In this document: positions 1-10,489 of the stretch, piece by piece | Layout: the number at the start of each line of letters is the position of its first letter | Position numbering within the stretch: position 1 is the stretch's first letter | DNA from: Aliamphritea spongicola | Lineage (GTDB): Bacteria > Pseudomonadota > Gammaproteobacteria > Pseudomonadales > Balneatricaceae | Length of the DNA stretch: 64,000 nucleotides | Direction: 5' to 3' | Assembly: GCA_024347235.1 (NCBI GenBank) | Contig: AP025283.1 | Location: 2,418,001 to 2,482,000 of the forward strand | Program-made: the position numbers and the translations under genes | The notes under the pieces: generated by a model | The model's input: the letters and a program-made list of their open reading frames with translations, nothing else | Told to the model about the DNA's origin: nothing | The model's database searches: none

Positions 1-1484
1 GTCCATAATCCGGTGTTTGCGATCAGTGCTGTAGCTATCTTGCTTTTCATTGTGTTTGCCCTGATTTTCCCGGCTGACGCAAAAGAAATGCTGGTTGGCG
101 CTCGTACCTGGTCAATTCAGACGTTCGACTGGTTATTCATGATCGGTGGTAACGTTTTCGTCTTGTTCTGTTTAGCTTTGATTGTCCTGCCGGTCGGTAA
201 GGTAAAGCTTGGTGGTAAATCAGCAAAACTGATTTCAGCACCATTTCCTGGTTGTGCATGTTATTTGCTGCCGGCATGGGCATTGGCCTGATGTTCTGGA
301 GTGTTGCTGAACCTGTTGCGTATTACACCAACTGGTACGGCACGCCTCTGAATGCGGCGCCAAACACCCCTGAAGGTGCTTCTGCAGCGATGGGCGCGAC
401 TATGTTCCACTGGGGTATGCACCCATGGGCCATCTACGGCGTTGTTGCGCTGGCACTGTGCTTCTTTACCTATAACAAAGGTCTGCCACTGACTATCCGT
501 TCTGCGTTCTACCCACTGTTGGGTGACCGTGTATGGGGTCCGATTGGTCACGTCATCGATATCGTTGCTGTACTGGCAACTATCTTCGGTCTGGCGACGT
601 CTCTGGGTCTTGGCGCAAGCCAGGCGGCCGGTGGTCTGAACTTCCTGTTTGGTATCGAGAACAACATTTCAACTCAGATCGGCATCATCGTTGCGGTAAG
701 CGCGATTGCTATCTTCTCTGTTGTTCGTGGCCTGGACGGTGGTGTGAAACTGCTGAGTAACATCAACATGATCATCGCTTTTGCGTTGCTGATGTTTGTT
801 ATTTTCGCCGGTTCTGTTGCTGCGTTCCTGTCTAACTTCTTCGGAATTCTGGGCAGCTATGCAGAGAACATTGTACCGCTGAGCAACTGGGTTGGTCGTG
901 AAGACGACACCTGGTTCCACGGCTGGACTGTGTTCTACTGGGCCTGGTGGATTTCCTGGTCTCCTTTCGTAGGTATGTTCATTGCACGTATCTCCAAGGG
1001 CCGTACTGTTCGTGAATTCATGATCGCAGTACTGCTGGTGCCTACCCTGGTATCTGCAGTATGGATGGCAGCCTTTGGTGGCAGCGCGCTTGATCAGGTT
1101 CAGAACGGTGTTGGCGCACTGGCTAACGGTGTTGGTGACGTGTCTCTGGCGATGTTCCAGATGCTTGAAAACCTGCCATTAGTGGAAATCACTTCTTTAC
1201 TGGCGATTATCCTGGTTCTGGTGTTCTTCATTACATCTTCTGATTCCGGCTCATTGGTAATCGACTCGATTACTGCGGGCGGTAAAGTTGATGCACCTGC
1301 ACCACAGCGTCTGTTCTGGGCGGTACTGCAGGGCGTTATCGCCGGTGTACTGCTGTACGGTGGCGGTTCTGAAGCGCTGACTGCTCTGCAGGCTGGTGCA
1401 GTAACAGTAGGTCTGCCGTTTACGGTGGTTCTGCTGTGCATGTGCGTAAGCCTGTATAAAGGTCTGAAAGACGAACCTCGTTAA
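1..1484 (+). CDS. BCCT family betaine/carnitine/choline transporter (5' end outside window)
   Basis: Secondary transporter for quaternary-ammonium or sulfonium osmolytes in the inner membrane. The reading frame is open from base 1 and the N-terminus lies upstream of the window; about 495 residues are visible. Family marks seen: the GMGIGLMFWSVAEP stretch, HWGMHPWAIYG, and the tryptophan-rich signature WAWWISWSPFVGMFIAR followed by ISKGRTVREF. Many hydrophobic segments follow to the end. A base is missing near 229: the frame leaves at GGKSAK and resumes at WLCMLFAAG, which one extra C repairs. A strong terminator follows at once. The substrate cannot be read from sequence; the GbdR-like regulator 5 kb downstream makes glycine betaine, carnitine or DMSP plausible (inference). 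Confidence 0.93.
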
Positions 1485-1536
1485 GCGAGATCTTACTGAT
1501 CCAACGGTGTTTATAACCGTTAAAAATGATCAGAAT

Positions 1537-1559
1537 AAAGCCGGCGCAAGCCGGCTTTT
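1537..1559 (+). terminator. Rho-independent terminator after the BCCT gene
   Basis: Perfect 8-bp stem AAGCCGGC / GCCGGCTT with a GCAA tetraloop, ending in four T residues, about 50 bases after the BCCT stop. Confidence 0.85.
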
Positions 1560-2153
1560 GCTGCCTGCAATATCCCTCTAAGGTCTTATCAATTAAGGCA
1601 TTTTTAGTGCTTTTTCCCGCCTGATATGACAGTCCTGTTAAAACTTCACATACAGATATTTATGTGACGCATTTAAGCATGTTTTTAAAGGCGCAAAGAT
1701 TGCGGGTTAAGCAATAAACCTTACCTTTGCGCCCCATAGAAACGGTTCATTTCTGACCAGTTCTCCCGGCGCTTTCCGACCGAAAAATTTACCTGCAAGA
1801 CACGCTTTACTGGATGCTCATTTGAGTGTTCAGGTGCCGTTATTGGTTTTATTCTTCTATAAAATCTAATGGCATGGCTGAGTTTTCCTGCTGCCAATGA
1901 GGCGCAACGAAAATAAAGCCGAAGGGTTTCGGGTTAAAGCGGCAGAGTTTTCAGAACTGAACCTACAAACGGGGATAATTCCCTTTGACGTTTCAGACCA
2001 AAACGCTATGTTTTACAGAGATGTAACGCATCCTTAGCGGCCGGTAATCCGTTTCCGGTCAGCACCACAGTATGCTGCGCACCTTGCTGAGAAAACCGGC
2101 AATAAGGCCTGACAGTAAATATTAACGAATTATTGAAGTAGAGAATTCCTTAA
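1560..2153. other. Long non-coding leader with a nested hairpin
   Basis: About 590 bases without a convincing gene. At 1690-1733 there is a 9-bp perfect stem (GGCGCAAAG / CTTTGCGCC) enclosing a second 5-bp stem (ATTGC / GCAAT) around GGGTTAA. It could be a structured 5' leader or small RNA for the MFS gene beginning at 2154, or a protein-binding site. I recognise no named riboswitch. Confidence 0.4.
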
Positions 2154-5139
2154 GTGCGCGCAACTATTCTGCCATTGATAGCGTTGTTCACCAGCTGTTT
2201 CATTCTGTATCTGGGTAACGGACTGATTAACGTCTTTCTGCCGATACGGATGGAGCTTGAGAGTTTTGATGCTAACTCCATCGGTATGGTGTTATCGCTG
2301 TATTCTGTCGGCGCATTACTGGGCGCACTTTACAGTAAAGAGCTGATCAAGCGGGCAGGGCATATTCGTATGTTTGCCGGTTGTGTTGCACTGGGTACCA
2401 TCAGCGTCCTGATCTGCAGCCTGTATACCGACCCAATCCTGTGGGGCGCAATGCGTGTCTTCATTGGCTTCTGTAACGCTTCAGCTGCTACGGCGATGGA
2501 AAGCTGGCTCAGCGGCAGTTCTGACAAACAGACCCGCGGCAAGGTACTTGGTGTATATAACGCAGTCGTACTGGGCGGCCTGTTCCTGGGGCAGTTCCTG
2601 CTGAATGCGGCCGACCCTGCCGGCACTGTCTTATTTGTTGCCACCGGCATTTTGCTGTGTACCGCGATTATTCCGATGGTACTGAGTAAGAACAAAGGCC
2701 CAATCGTTGAAGATGTGACTTCAATGTCGATTAAGGACCTGTACAAGGCATCTCCTCTGGGTGTTATCAGTTGCTTTGCTTCAGGCATTATCTACCAGGC
2801 TATTTTTAACATGCTGCCGATCTTTGCCAACGACTTTGGCATTGTGAACTTCCAGCTGTCACTGTTTATGGGGCGGCGATCTTCGGTGCGTTTGTGCTGC
2901 AGTTCCCGGTAGGCTATCTGTCTGACCGTTTCGACCGCCGTACAGTACTGATGTACCTGCTGTTAGTGTCTTCAGGTGTGGGTGTGATTGTGTCGGTATT
3001 TGCACCGCTGGGACAGATCTGGATTGCTTATCTGGGTGCTGCGATTACCTGCGGGATTATTGCCTGTACCTATCCGTTAAGTGTGTCGCAGACCTTCGAT
3101 ACCCTGAAACAGAATCAGATGGTTGCAGCGTCCGGCAAGCTGATTGTTATTTTCTCCATCGGCGGCATCATGGGCCCATACATCGCGTCCATGACGATGG
3201 ATGCCTTTGGCAGCACCGCACTGTTTTACTTCCTGGGCCTTGTCCAGTTCTGTCTGGCAGGTTTTGTAGCCTACCGGATGACTGTACGGGATGCGCTGCC
3301 GGTAGAGCAGCAGGAAAGCTTCGTAATGCAGGCCACCGGTACCAGTGTGGCGGTAGAGCTTGACCCGCGTACTGAGTACAAAGAACCAGTTATGCCAATG
3401 AGTAAAGAGGCTAAAACTGCGGTTGCGATTGCTGAAGTAGATCCTGCAGCGGCGGTTAAAATGGCCCGTGCCATTGCGATGTCCAACCCAGCCAAGGGTA
3501 CTGAAGTGGCTGCTGCGGTTGCCGAAGTACAGGGCATCGATGTACTGCGTCTGTACGAAGTCATGAAAGAAGTGGTGCCTTATCAGATTCTGGACATCAC
3601 CCGCTCAATCGTAACGGCTAAACCTGAGCTTGCTTATGAACTGGTCACCAAGCTGGCTGAGACCCATCCTAATCAGGTGGTTTCAATTGCAGCTGAAATT
3701 GGCCGTGCGCTGCCGGATATTCGGGTAGAAATGGCTAAGGTAGCAGCCGAAGCTGCACCGGAATCCGTTACCCAGGTCGCTGAGTACTATGCTCAGGTGC
3801 TGGCAGAAGAACTTGAAGCAACCCGTCCTGCGGATATGGAAGATGATACCAGTGTCCAGGATGCAGCAGACATCGCCAGCGAGCTGTGGGAAGCTGCTCC
3901 TGAACAGGCAATGGATGTTGCGGTAGCTATGGTAGATGCAGTACCTGAAGCGGCGGTTTCTGTTACCGAAGGCTTCATGGCAAACGCCATGCCGGATGAA
4001 GAAGAAAGCACCGAAACTGCAACAGAACAGCAAGACGAGGCTGAAGAATTGTCTGAAGCTGAGCAGGCTGCTCAGAACGACACAGTTGAACTGGTTACCC
4101 GTCTGGCTGAAGTTGCGCCTGAACAGGCGGTTGATGTGGCAGTTGCTGCCGTTGAAGCCATGCCGGAAAGTGCGGCAGACGTGGCTGCAGGTGTCGCTGC
4201 AAGTATGGTGAGCAACCAGGCTGATGAGGAACAGGCTGCGGAAGATACTGAACAGCGTAGTGATGTTCAGGACGATGACCAGAGCGAAGAACAGACTGGC
4301 AACGAAGCCGCAGTTGAGCTGGTACACCGCATCAATGAAGTGGCACCGGACGAAGTCGCCGTGGATGTTGCGGTAGCGGTTGTTGAAGCCATGCCTGAAT
4401 CCGCCGCCGAGGTTGCTGCTGAAGTGGCGTCTGAAATGGCCAGCCAGCAGGAAGATACTGAAACTGAAGCTGATTCTGAAACTGCTACAAACGCAGATGC
4501 CGGCACTCAAACTGATTCTGTCAGCGAATCTCAGGATGAAACTGCGCTGTTGGCTGCTGATATTGAAGCTGAAGCTGAAGCCGAAGCTAATATTGAAGCT
4601 GAAACTGAAGTTGAAGCTGAGCAGACAGTATTCGATAACGAAGCCGCAGTAGAACTGGTACAGCGGATTAACGAAGTAGCACCGGATACAGCTGTAGACG
4701 TAGCTGTTGCCGTTGTTGAGGCCTTACCGGATGCAGCTGCCGATGTTGCCGCCGGCGTAGCAGCTGACATTTCAGCAAGCCATGACGAATCTGCTGAAGA
4801 GGAAGCAGAAGCTGAAACAGAAACGGTTACTGAAGCTGCAGAGGAAACAGTCGCTGAAACTGCATCTGAAGAAGACAGCGAAGCTGATAGCGAAGCTGCT
4901 ACTGAAACCGTCAGCGAAGCTGCGGTGGAACTGGTGCAACGTATTGCTGAAGCGGCTCCGGAAAACACCGTTGATGTAGCTGCTGCCGTTGTCGAGGTTC
5001 TGCCTGAATCTGCATCTGACATTGTTGATGCCATCAGTGCTGGTGACGAAGCAGCCGACGGCGATGGGCGCAAAGCATCGATGATGCGCCTGAACAGGCC
5101 ACTGACAGCGAAGATAACACGGACAAACCTACAAGCTAA
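2154..5139 (+). CDS. MFS transporter with a long C-terminal helical-repeat and acidic tail
   Basis: Residues 1 to about 385 form a 12-helix MFS transporter, with YLSDRFDRR in the mid-protein loop. The protein then continues about 610 residues instead of stopping. The tail first has an Ala/Val-rich helical stretch (about residues 415-560), then five copies of a 40-residue unit of the form VELVxRIAEVAPEQAVDVAV + VEAMPESAADVAA, near 3878, 4084, 4303, 4639 and 4915. Acidic Glu/Ala/Thr linkers separate them. Both MFS termini are normally cytoplasmic, so the tail is probably inside the cell (inference). Start is GTG at 2154. Bases are missing near 2873 (a G run) and 5068. The second repair replaces a run-on C-terminus with one ending DNTDKPTS at 5139. 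Reconstructed length 995 residues. Substrate unknown. Confidence 0.85.
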
Positions 5140-5197
5140 TCAATTCCTGCTCCGGGAATTGCAGTTACCGGGCCAGGGCTTATAATGCCGTCACCAG

Positions 5198-5223
5198 AAA
5201 TCGCCGCCTTTGCGGCGATTTTT
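5198..5223 (+). terminator. Rho-independent terminator after the MFS gene
   Basis: Stem AAATCGCCGC / GCGGCGATTT with a CTTT loop, running into TTTTT. It lies 60 bases after the reconstructed MFS stop. Confidence 0.9.
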
Positions 5224-5245
5224 CGCTTAAAATAAGGACCGTACC

Positions 5246-5803
5246 ATGTCCCGTATCAGTATCTATACCGACAGCATTCCTCAGCTCAGCAAACTGCTGG
5301 CCCGGATACCGGAACTGGAAGATCAGTTAAATTTGCTGACCGAAACGATCGAAGCGGACGGGGTGCTTAGCCAGGAAAGCCGGGACTGGGTTCTGTGGGC
5401 CGCCGTGCATGCCTTACGTGATGACAAAATCATGAAGTGGGCAAATCAGCAATTTGCAGCACCAGCTGAAGAGATAAACAGGGGAGTGATACTTGCCAGC
5501 AGCAGAATGGCAGTGACGAACCCTTATTTCATGGCACGAAATATCCAGCCGCTACAAGCCGGTGGCAGTCTGCAGGACCTGCAAATGCGTCCGTTTGACG
5601 ATCTGGATGTGAGCAACGCCTGTGGCTACCACTATGCCTGCGTGGCGGTTTCAGCCATTAACAGTGGCTTTGTCTGTTACAACAGCCACCTGCACAGTTT
5701 GCGGCAACATGGTGAAAGTGATGCCGCCATTGATCAGGCATTACGGCTGGTAGCAGGGTTGATGAGTTTCCGGCAAATGGTGTTTAACGCCGGTGCTGTT
5801 TAA
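5246..5803 (+). CDS. AhpD-like (carboxymuconolactone decarboxylase fold) protein
   Basis: Intact 185-residue soluble protein starting at ATG after a clear AAGGA ribosome site. The C-terminal half resembles the AhpD/CMD helical fold: a segment reading SGFVCYNSHLHSLRQHGES, then a helix DAAIDQALRLVAGL. In peroxidase AhpD the motif is CxxC followed by His three residues later. Here the second Cys and the His are present but the first Cys position is Gly or Val, so the classical thiol pair is absent. Another CGYHYAC motif lies just upstream and might supply redox cysteines. Function is uncertain: possibly a non-peroxidatic CMD-fold protein. Flanked by a terminator upstream and a long non-coding stretch downstream. 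Confidence 0.6.
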   Translation: MSRISIYTDSIPQLSKLLARIPELEDQLNLLTETIEADGVLSQESRDWVLWAAVHALRDDKIMKWANQQFAAPAEEINRGVILASSRMAVTNPYFMARNIQPLQAGGSLQDLQMRPFDDLDVSNACGYHYACVAVSAINSGFVCYNSHLHSLRQHGESDAAIDQALRLVAGLMSFRQMVFNAGAV

Positions 5804-6559
5804 TACCCAGAGCTTAATAACCAGAGTTCAACACCCACAGAGTTAGTATCTGCATTATTAATTTCAGGTATTGATGACTGAAAACAACGGACAGATACAT
5901 CACTGTAATGGCTAATCCGGGTGTGATTTCCGTTGCCAATCGGAAACCTCTGAATCACACAGGAAATGCATTTTCCGGGCTTTTTTGATAAAGCGTTTAA
6001 TAAAAACGCCCGCAGGCCTCGGCTGATCAGGCCGTAGCCGAAAAACGTAAAAAGTCTGTCGCTATTCGGCGAAAATAATTTTTAATGTCGCTATTTGATA
6101 AAATCTCGAGCCAAGATGTCGCTTTTTCGTATTCGACTTTCAGGGGAGTGATTAATATATCTCCTCATCTTATCCGCTGCGGAAAGATCAGAGCGAAACA
6201 GGGCATTTAAAAACCACCAAAGCCCGGTTTTCTGATCGGAAACCTTCCGGGTCTGCTTCAGGCTCTTCTTAAGCGATACGGTTAAGCTGTTTACGGATAA
6301 ATAGCATCAGGTTCAGATTTTAAAGTCTGTAAAGACTTAACATTGAATTCTTGGGAGTACCCGGATTCATCTCAGGGTATGAATTGAGTGTTGCTGTACA
6401 CTGCTGGCTGACTGACAGCCGAGAGTATCGCACTTCGGACATGTATCTCACAGGTTAACCCGATGGGTTACGGCCAGTGCCGGCCGTTTGCCTGAATATA
6501 CATAACCACGGGTGCAGCAGAAGCGTAAATATCTGAATTAATAATAATATTAGTGACTT
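5804..6559. other. Long non-coding region before the GbdR-like gene
   Basis: About 750 bases with no supportable gene. Near 5923-5960 there is an imperfect hairpin (GTGATTTCCG opposite CGGAAA and AATCAC), followed by GGAAA/TTTTCC and a six-T run near 5980. It may terminate the upstream gene. Another short hairpin, AAGTCT-GTAA-AGACTT, lies at 6323-6338. The size suggests an extended promoter or regulatory region for the downstream regulator. Confidence 0.35.
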
Positions 6560-6602
6560 GTGTCGTGCGGTAACGACCAAGGGGCGTCTGAGAGGGCATA
6601 CT

Positions 6603-7719
6603 ATGACTTCAGTTGTTATGCGACACCCTTTAAGGAAACAAAAGAACAGACCCGTGTGGGCTTTCTGTTGCTGGACAATTTCACCATGATTGCCCTGGCG
6701 TCAGCGGTTGAACCGTTGCGTATGGCCAATCAGCTATCCGGTGAAGAGCTGTACAGCTGGCACATGATTTCTGAAAACGGCGAACAGGTGCGTGCCAGTG
6801 ACGGCCTGTGCTTTACGCCGGATGCCAGCATCAGCCACGCACCGGATGTTGATATTCTGATCGTTGCCGGCGGTGTAAACATTACCCGCAGCTACCGTCC
6901 TAAGCAGATCAGCTGGATACAGGCACAGGCCCGCCGCGGCATTGTCATTGGCGGTATCTGCACCGGCCCTTATGCACTGGCCCACGCAGGCCTGCTGGAT
7001 GACCACGAATGCAGTGCGCACTGGGAATGTATCGCAGCACTACAGGAACGCTATCCGAAGGTTCGCTGTAATAATCGTCTGTTCACCATTGATCAGAAGC
7101 GTATGACGTCCTCCGGGGCAATACGCCGATGGATATGTTCCTGCACCTGGTGTCATTACAGCACGGCTCCAAGCTTTCCAGTGCCGTTTCAGACATGTTT
7201 GTCTGCGACCGTATCCGCAGTGAATTTGACCAGCAGCGTATTCCGTTGCGTCAGTTACACAACAACGGCCAGCCTAAGCCGAAACTGGTAGACATCATCG
7301 AACTGATGGAAGCCAACCTGGAAGAACCGATCGAGCTGGACGAACTGGCCCGCTTTGTTGACGTATCCCGCCGTCAGCTGGAGCGTATGTTCCATAAGTA
7401 CCTGAACTGCTCGCCGTCCCGTTACTACCTTAAGTTACGCCTGGACCGTGCCCGTCAGCTGCTGAAGCAGTCGAGTATGTCGATTGTTGAAATTGCCAGT
7501 GCCTGTGGCTTTGTCTCTACACCGCACTTCAGCCGCTGCTACCGTAAGCACATTGGCATTTCCCCACGGGACGAGCGTAAACGTGTCTGGGGTAAAGGGC
7601 AGGAGACTGTGATGGGCGATCCGGCCGCCGATGAGCAACTGATAGCCCGGGCTGCCCGTTCATCTTCAGCGTTGACTGAAGCACAGGCTGAACCGAGTTT
7701 TGGTTCCGTCACGCTCTGA
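6603..7719 (+). CDS. gbdR: GlxA-family AraC regulator, GbdR-like
   Basis: Transcription activator with an N-terminal DJ-1/PfpI-like sensing domain (RVGFLLLDNFTMIALASAVE through ICTGPYALAHAGLLD) and a C-terminal AraC double helix-turn-helix (ELARFVDVSRRQLERMF, then IVEIASACGFVSTPHFSRCY). It closely resembles GbdR, the glycine betaine and dimethylglycine responsive activator of pseudomonads, including the stretch LVDIIELMEANLEEPIELDE. A G is missing near 7118 (SSGGNTPMDM is split). I prefer ATG 6603, preceded by AGAGGG, which needs one missing T near 6630 and gives 372 residues. The alternative without that repair is GTG at 6560. The BCCT gene nearby supports a quaternary-amine role. Confidence 0.85.
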
Positions 7720-7753
7720 TAAAGAACACAACACAGAACACAATACTGATAAC

Positions 7754-7782
7754 CCGGACAGCTGAACGGCTCTCCGGTTTTT
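7754..7782 (+). terminator. Terminator after the GbdR-like gene
   Basis: CCGGA / TCCGG stem with an inner AGC / GCT pairing, followed by five T residues. Confidence 0.7.
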
Positions 7783-7836
7783 GTGCCTGCAACTGCTATG
7801 ATGCCGGCTCACAGGATTCACAAGGATTGATAACCC

Positions 7837-8189
7837 ATGCCCCATTGCATACTTGAGTGCAGCCCGGAGATCTTAAAACACTGTGATCAGCAGGTGCTGA
7901 TGCAGCGCTGTTTTGATGCAGCGATCTCCAGCGAACTGTTTTTACCTGAGGATATCAAGGTGCGTATCCAGCGGCTTGAAAATCAGAAGATAGGCGAAAC
8001 CGCACTTACTCAGCTGCATACTGAAGTTAAGATTCTCGATGGCCGTACCGTGGAGCAGCGTAAGCATCTGTCTAAAAAGTGCTGCAGGGGCTTCACGCTT
8101 ACCTGAGTGAAACAGGGCTTACTCAGGTATCCCTGAGTGTTGAAATCAGTGAGATGGAACGGGCCAGTTACTCTAAGGTTATATTCTGA
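7837..8189 (+). CDS. 5-carboxymethyl-2-hydroxymuconate isomerase family protein
   Basis: Small tautomerase-fold enzyme of the CHMI (HpaF) family. It begins MPHCILECS with the catalytic Pro immediately after Met, the usual length and pattern (TEVKILDGRTVEQRKHLSK). A G is missing near 8075. With it the protein continues as VLQGLHAYLSETGLTQ and ends SYSKVIF at 8189, 117 residues. Family members isomerise a homoprotocatechuate-pathway intermediate, but no other hpa gene is present here, so the real substrate is open. It lies 61 bases ahead of creA. Confidence 0.8.
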
Positions 8190-8250
8190 AGCTTGTATTT
8201 AATATATGACTGTAACTTGCTGAAATTAATTGCTTTTAAGGAAGTAAAAG

Positions 8251-8720
8251 ATGCTTTTTCTAAACGGATATCGCTGTTAGCCGGTGTGTTATTCAGCGCA
8301 GTGTTTGCCACCACAGCCATTCAGGCTGAAGAGATTGGCAGTGTGGATACCGTGTTTAAACTGCTGGGAGCGAACCATAAAATTGTTATTGAAGCTTTCG
8401 ATGATCCGAGAATCCCCGGCGTAACCTGTCACCTGAGCCGGGCAAAAACCGGTGGCATCAGCGGCAGCCTGGGGCTGGCGGAAGATACTTCCGATGCCTC
8501 CATTGCCTGTCGTCAGGTTGGCCCGATAACCCTGCCGGCTGATCTTAAAAACGGGGAGCGGGTGTTTAAGCAGAAAACCTCCATTCTGTTCAAAAGCATG
8601 CAGGTTGTCCGTTTTCTGGATCAGAAACGTAACGTGCTTATATATCTGGTGTATTCCGATAAACTGGTCGAAGGTTCACCCAAGAACAGCATCTCCAGTG
8701 TGCCGATCCGCCCCTGGTAA
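8251..8720 (+). CDS. creA: CreA family periplasmic protein
   Basis: Conserved exported protein of unknown biochemical function. The real start is ATG 8251 behind an excellent AAGGA site (8239-8243). One T is missing from the T run just after it, and the repaired N-terminus [20 protein letters not shown] reads as a signal peptide with cleavage after AIQA. The mature part begins [14 protein letters not shown] and contains the typical CreA stretch [20 protein letters not shown] with two conserved cysteines. Reconstructed length 156 residues. Confidence 0.85.
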
Positions 8721-8731
8721 CAGCGCAAAGC

Positions 8732-8752
8732 CGGGCAGATACAGTCTGCCCG
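8732..8752. terminator. Bidirectional hairpin between convergent genes
   Basis: Perfect 8-bp stem CGGGCAGA / TCTGCCCG with loop TACAG, between the creA stop and the 3' end of the minus-strand sulfatase gene. The T tract is weak. Confidence 0.6.
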
Positions 8753-8771
8753 CCGTTCTGTCATTCTACCT

Positions 8772-10383
8772 TTAACGTTTAAGGTTACCCCGCTGATGAT
8801 CCGCCCGGTAAGAAGGGCCTTCCGGGTGATAGTGCCAACCGGTAAGAGTACGTTCATTACTGTTCATCCGCCAGCTGAGCATTTGCTGCGCATATTTCAG
8901 CGCTACCTGAGCATAATCGGGATTGTCAGCCAGATTATTCAGTTCACCGGGATCAGCCTGCATATCAAACAGCAGGGGCGGTAGCTGGTTAAAGTGTACA
9001 TATTTGTACTTTTCATCCCGGATAACCGCCAGACTGCACTCATCCAGATTCAGCCCCAGCTGTGATTCTGGCTCACCGGTGACAATGTCTCTGAAGTCAT
9101 GTTCCCAGTGGGCAGCGGAGCGCCAGTTAACATTTGTCTGGCCTTCCAGAAAGGCTTTTAAGCTGTAACCGTCGCACTGCAGGGGAATATCGCCACCCAG
9201 CAGATCCAGCACCGTGGGCATGATATCAATATTTTCCGTAAACCGGTCAACCTGCTGGCCACGACCGGCATCCCATTCATGGCCGGGAGCGCGGATGATC
9301 AGCGGAATGTGGTAAGACTGATCAAAAGCCTTGTTTGTCCGACAGGTAATGGTCCCCCAGTTGCTCCCCATGATCACTGCTGAATACAATCAGGGTGTTT
9401 TCTAGCAGCCCTTGTTCCTTAAGAAATGCATAAAGTTCGCCGAACTGGGCATCAACTTCGCTCATCAGGCCATAGTAGGTGGCCCGTAGCTGGCGCAATT
9501 CTTTTCAGACATATCCGGCCCAAGGCCTTTATCGTCGATAACATTCCAGTATTTTTCCTGTGACAGTGCGTTTTGCAGGTAAAAATCCACGTAAGGATGC
9601 TGTGCCATTTCCTGTTCAATGCTTTCGTGCCTCACAGGCATGTCCACATCCGCAGGGTCATACATGCTGTTGTAGGGCTCAGGGGCCACAAAGGGCGGGT
9701 GAGGCTTTATCCAGGACAGATGAATAAACCAGGGGTTTGATGACTGTCGGGTAATATAGTCCTGCGCCTGTAACCGCAGAAAAGCAGTTTCTGTTTGCTC
9801 GGCACTGTAACAGGGGACTCCGTAGGTAGCGCCCCGGTCAGCTTCATCTGCTTGTTTCAGCGGCGTATAAATACTGTGAAAGTCACTGGCATCCGGCACA
9901 CTGACGCCTTGCTCAGCCAGCCAGTCGAACCAGTTCAGGGCACTTCCGTGAGTAATTCGCCGGTACTGTATCCGGGCAGCACGGTTTCATAGCTGCGAAA
10001 ATCCGGTGAATTATCGTCTAGGGTCGCCGGATCCAGCGCGGTATCCGTATAGCCGAACAGGGTCGGATCATAGTTTAGTTTGCAGGCTTCCAGCGCCAGG
10101 TTGGTAAAGCGCCGGTGCAGCGGTGTGCCGTTACGGCAAACCCGGTGGTTATGCTGGTACATGCCGGTATGAATTGACGCTCTGAGGGGCTACAGGGCGT
10201 AGCCTGAGAGTAGTGACGGGTAAAGGTGACACCTTCACTGGCCAGTCGATCCAGATTAGGGGTTTTAACAACAGGGTGACCAAGGGCAGAAAGGCAGCTA
10301 CCGCGCCACTGGTCAGCGGTAATCAGCAGAACGTTTTTATCATGATTAAGATCCGGACAGTCTGAAGCGTTAAACGGCATCAT
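8772..10383 (-). CDS. Sulfatase superfamily enzyme, phosphonate monoester hydrolase/arylsulfatase type
   Basis: Type I sulfatase-fold hydrolase of about 538 residues. Order of motifs: NVLLITADQWRG (metal Asp), HPVVKTPNLDRLASEG, then ATPCSPSRAS, whose Cys is the site converted to formylglycine. Next come HPPFVAPEPYNSMY, SSDHGEQLGDH (metal DH), and a C-terminal DIVTGEPESQ region followed by KYVHFNQLPPLLFD. The pattern, including the ending ERTLTGWHYHPEG, matches the Rhizobium phosphonate monoester hydrolase group better than choline-sulfatase. No signal peptide, so cytoplasmic. Four frame breaks lie near 10195, 9945, 9500 and 9335, the last needing two T residues. The substrate (sulfate ester, phosphonate monoester or phosphodiester) cannot be assigned. 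The LysR gene upstream on the same strand may control it. Confidence 0.85.
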
Positions 10384-10489
10384 ACATCTGGTCTATACCA
10401 CAGAAAAGGGGTGTGACCTGTTGTCACAATACCTTCAACAGAATGTAATACCGGGCGTCACCTGCCTGAAACCGTTACACGGGGAAACG

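Noticed and set aside
3683-5073. Long open frames on the minus strand and alternative plus frames across the repeat region (up to 275 residues)
   Set aside because: They mirror the repetitive, GC-skewed coding sequence of the MFS tail; no start context, no family pattern, and low-complexity composition.
8772-10383. Calling the sulfatase a decayed pseudogene
   Set aside because: Four breaks look severe, but all metal and formylglycine motifs are preserved and the break density matches that of obviously essential-type genes around it.
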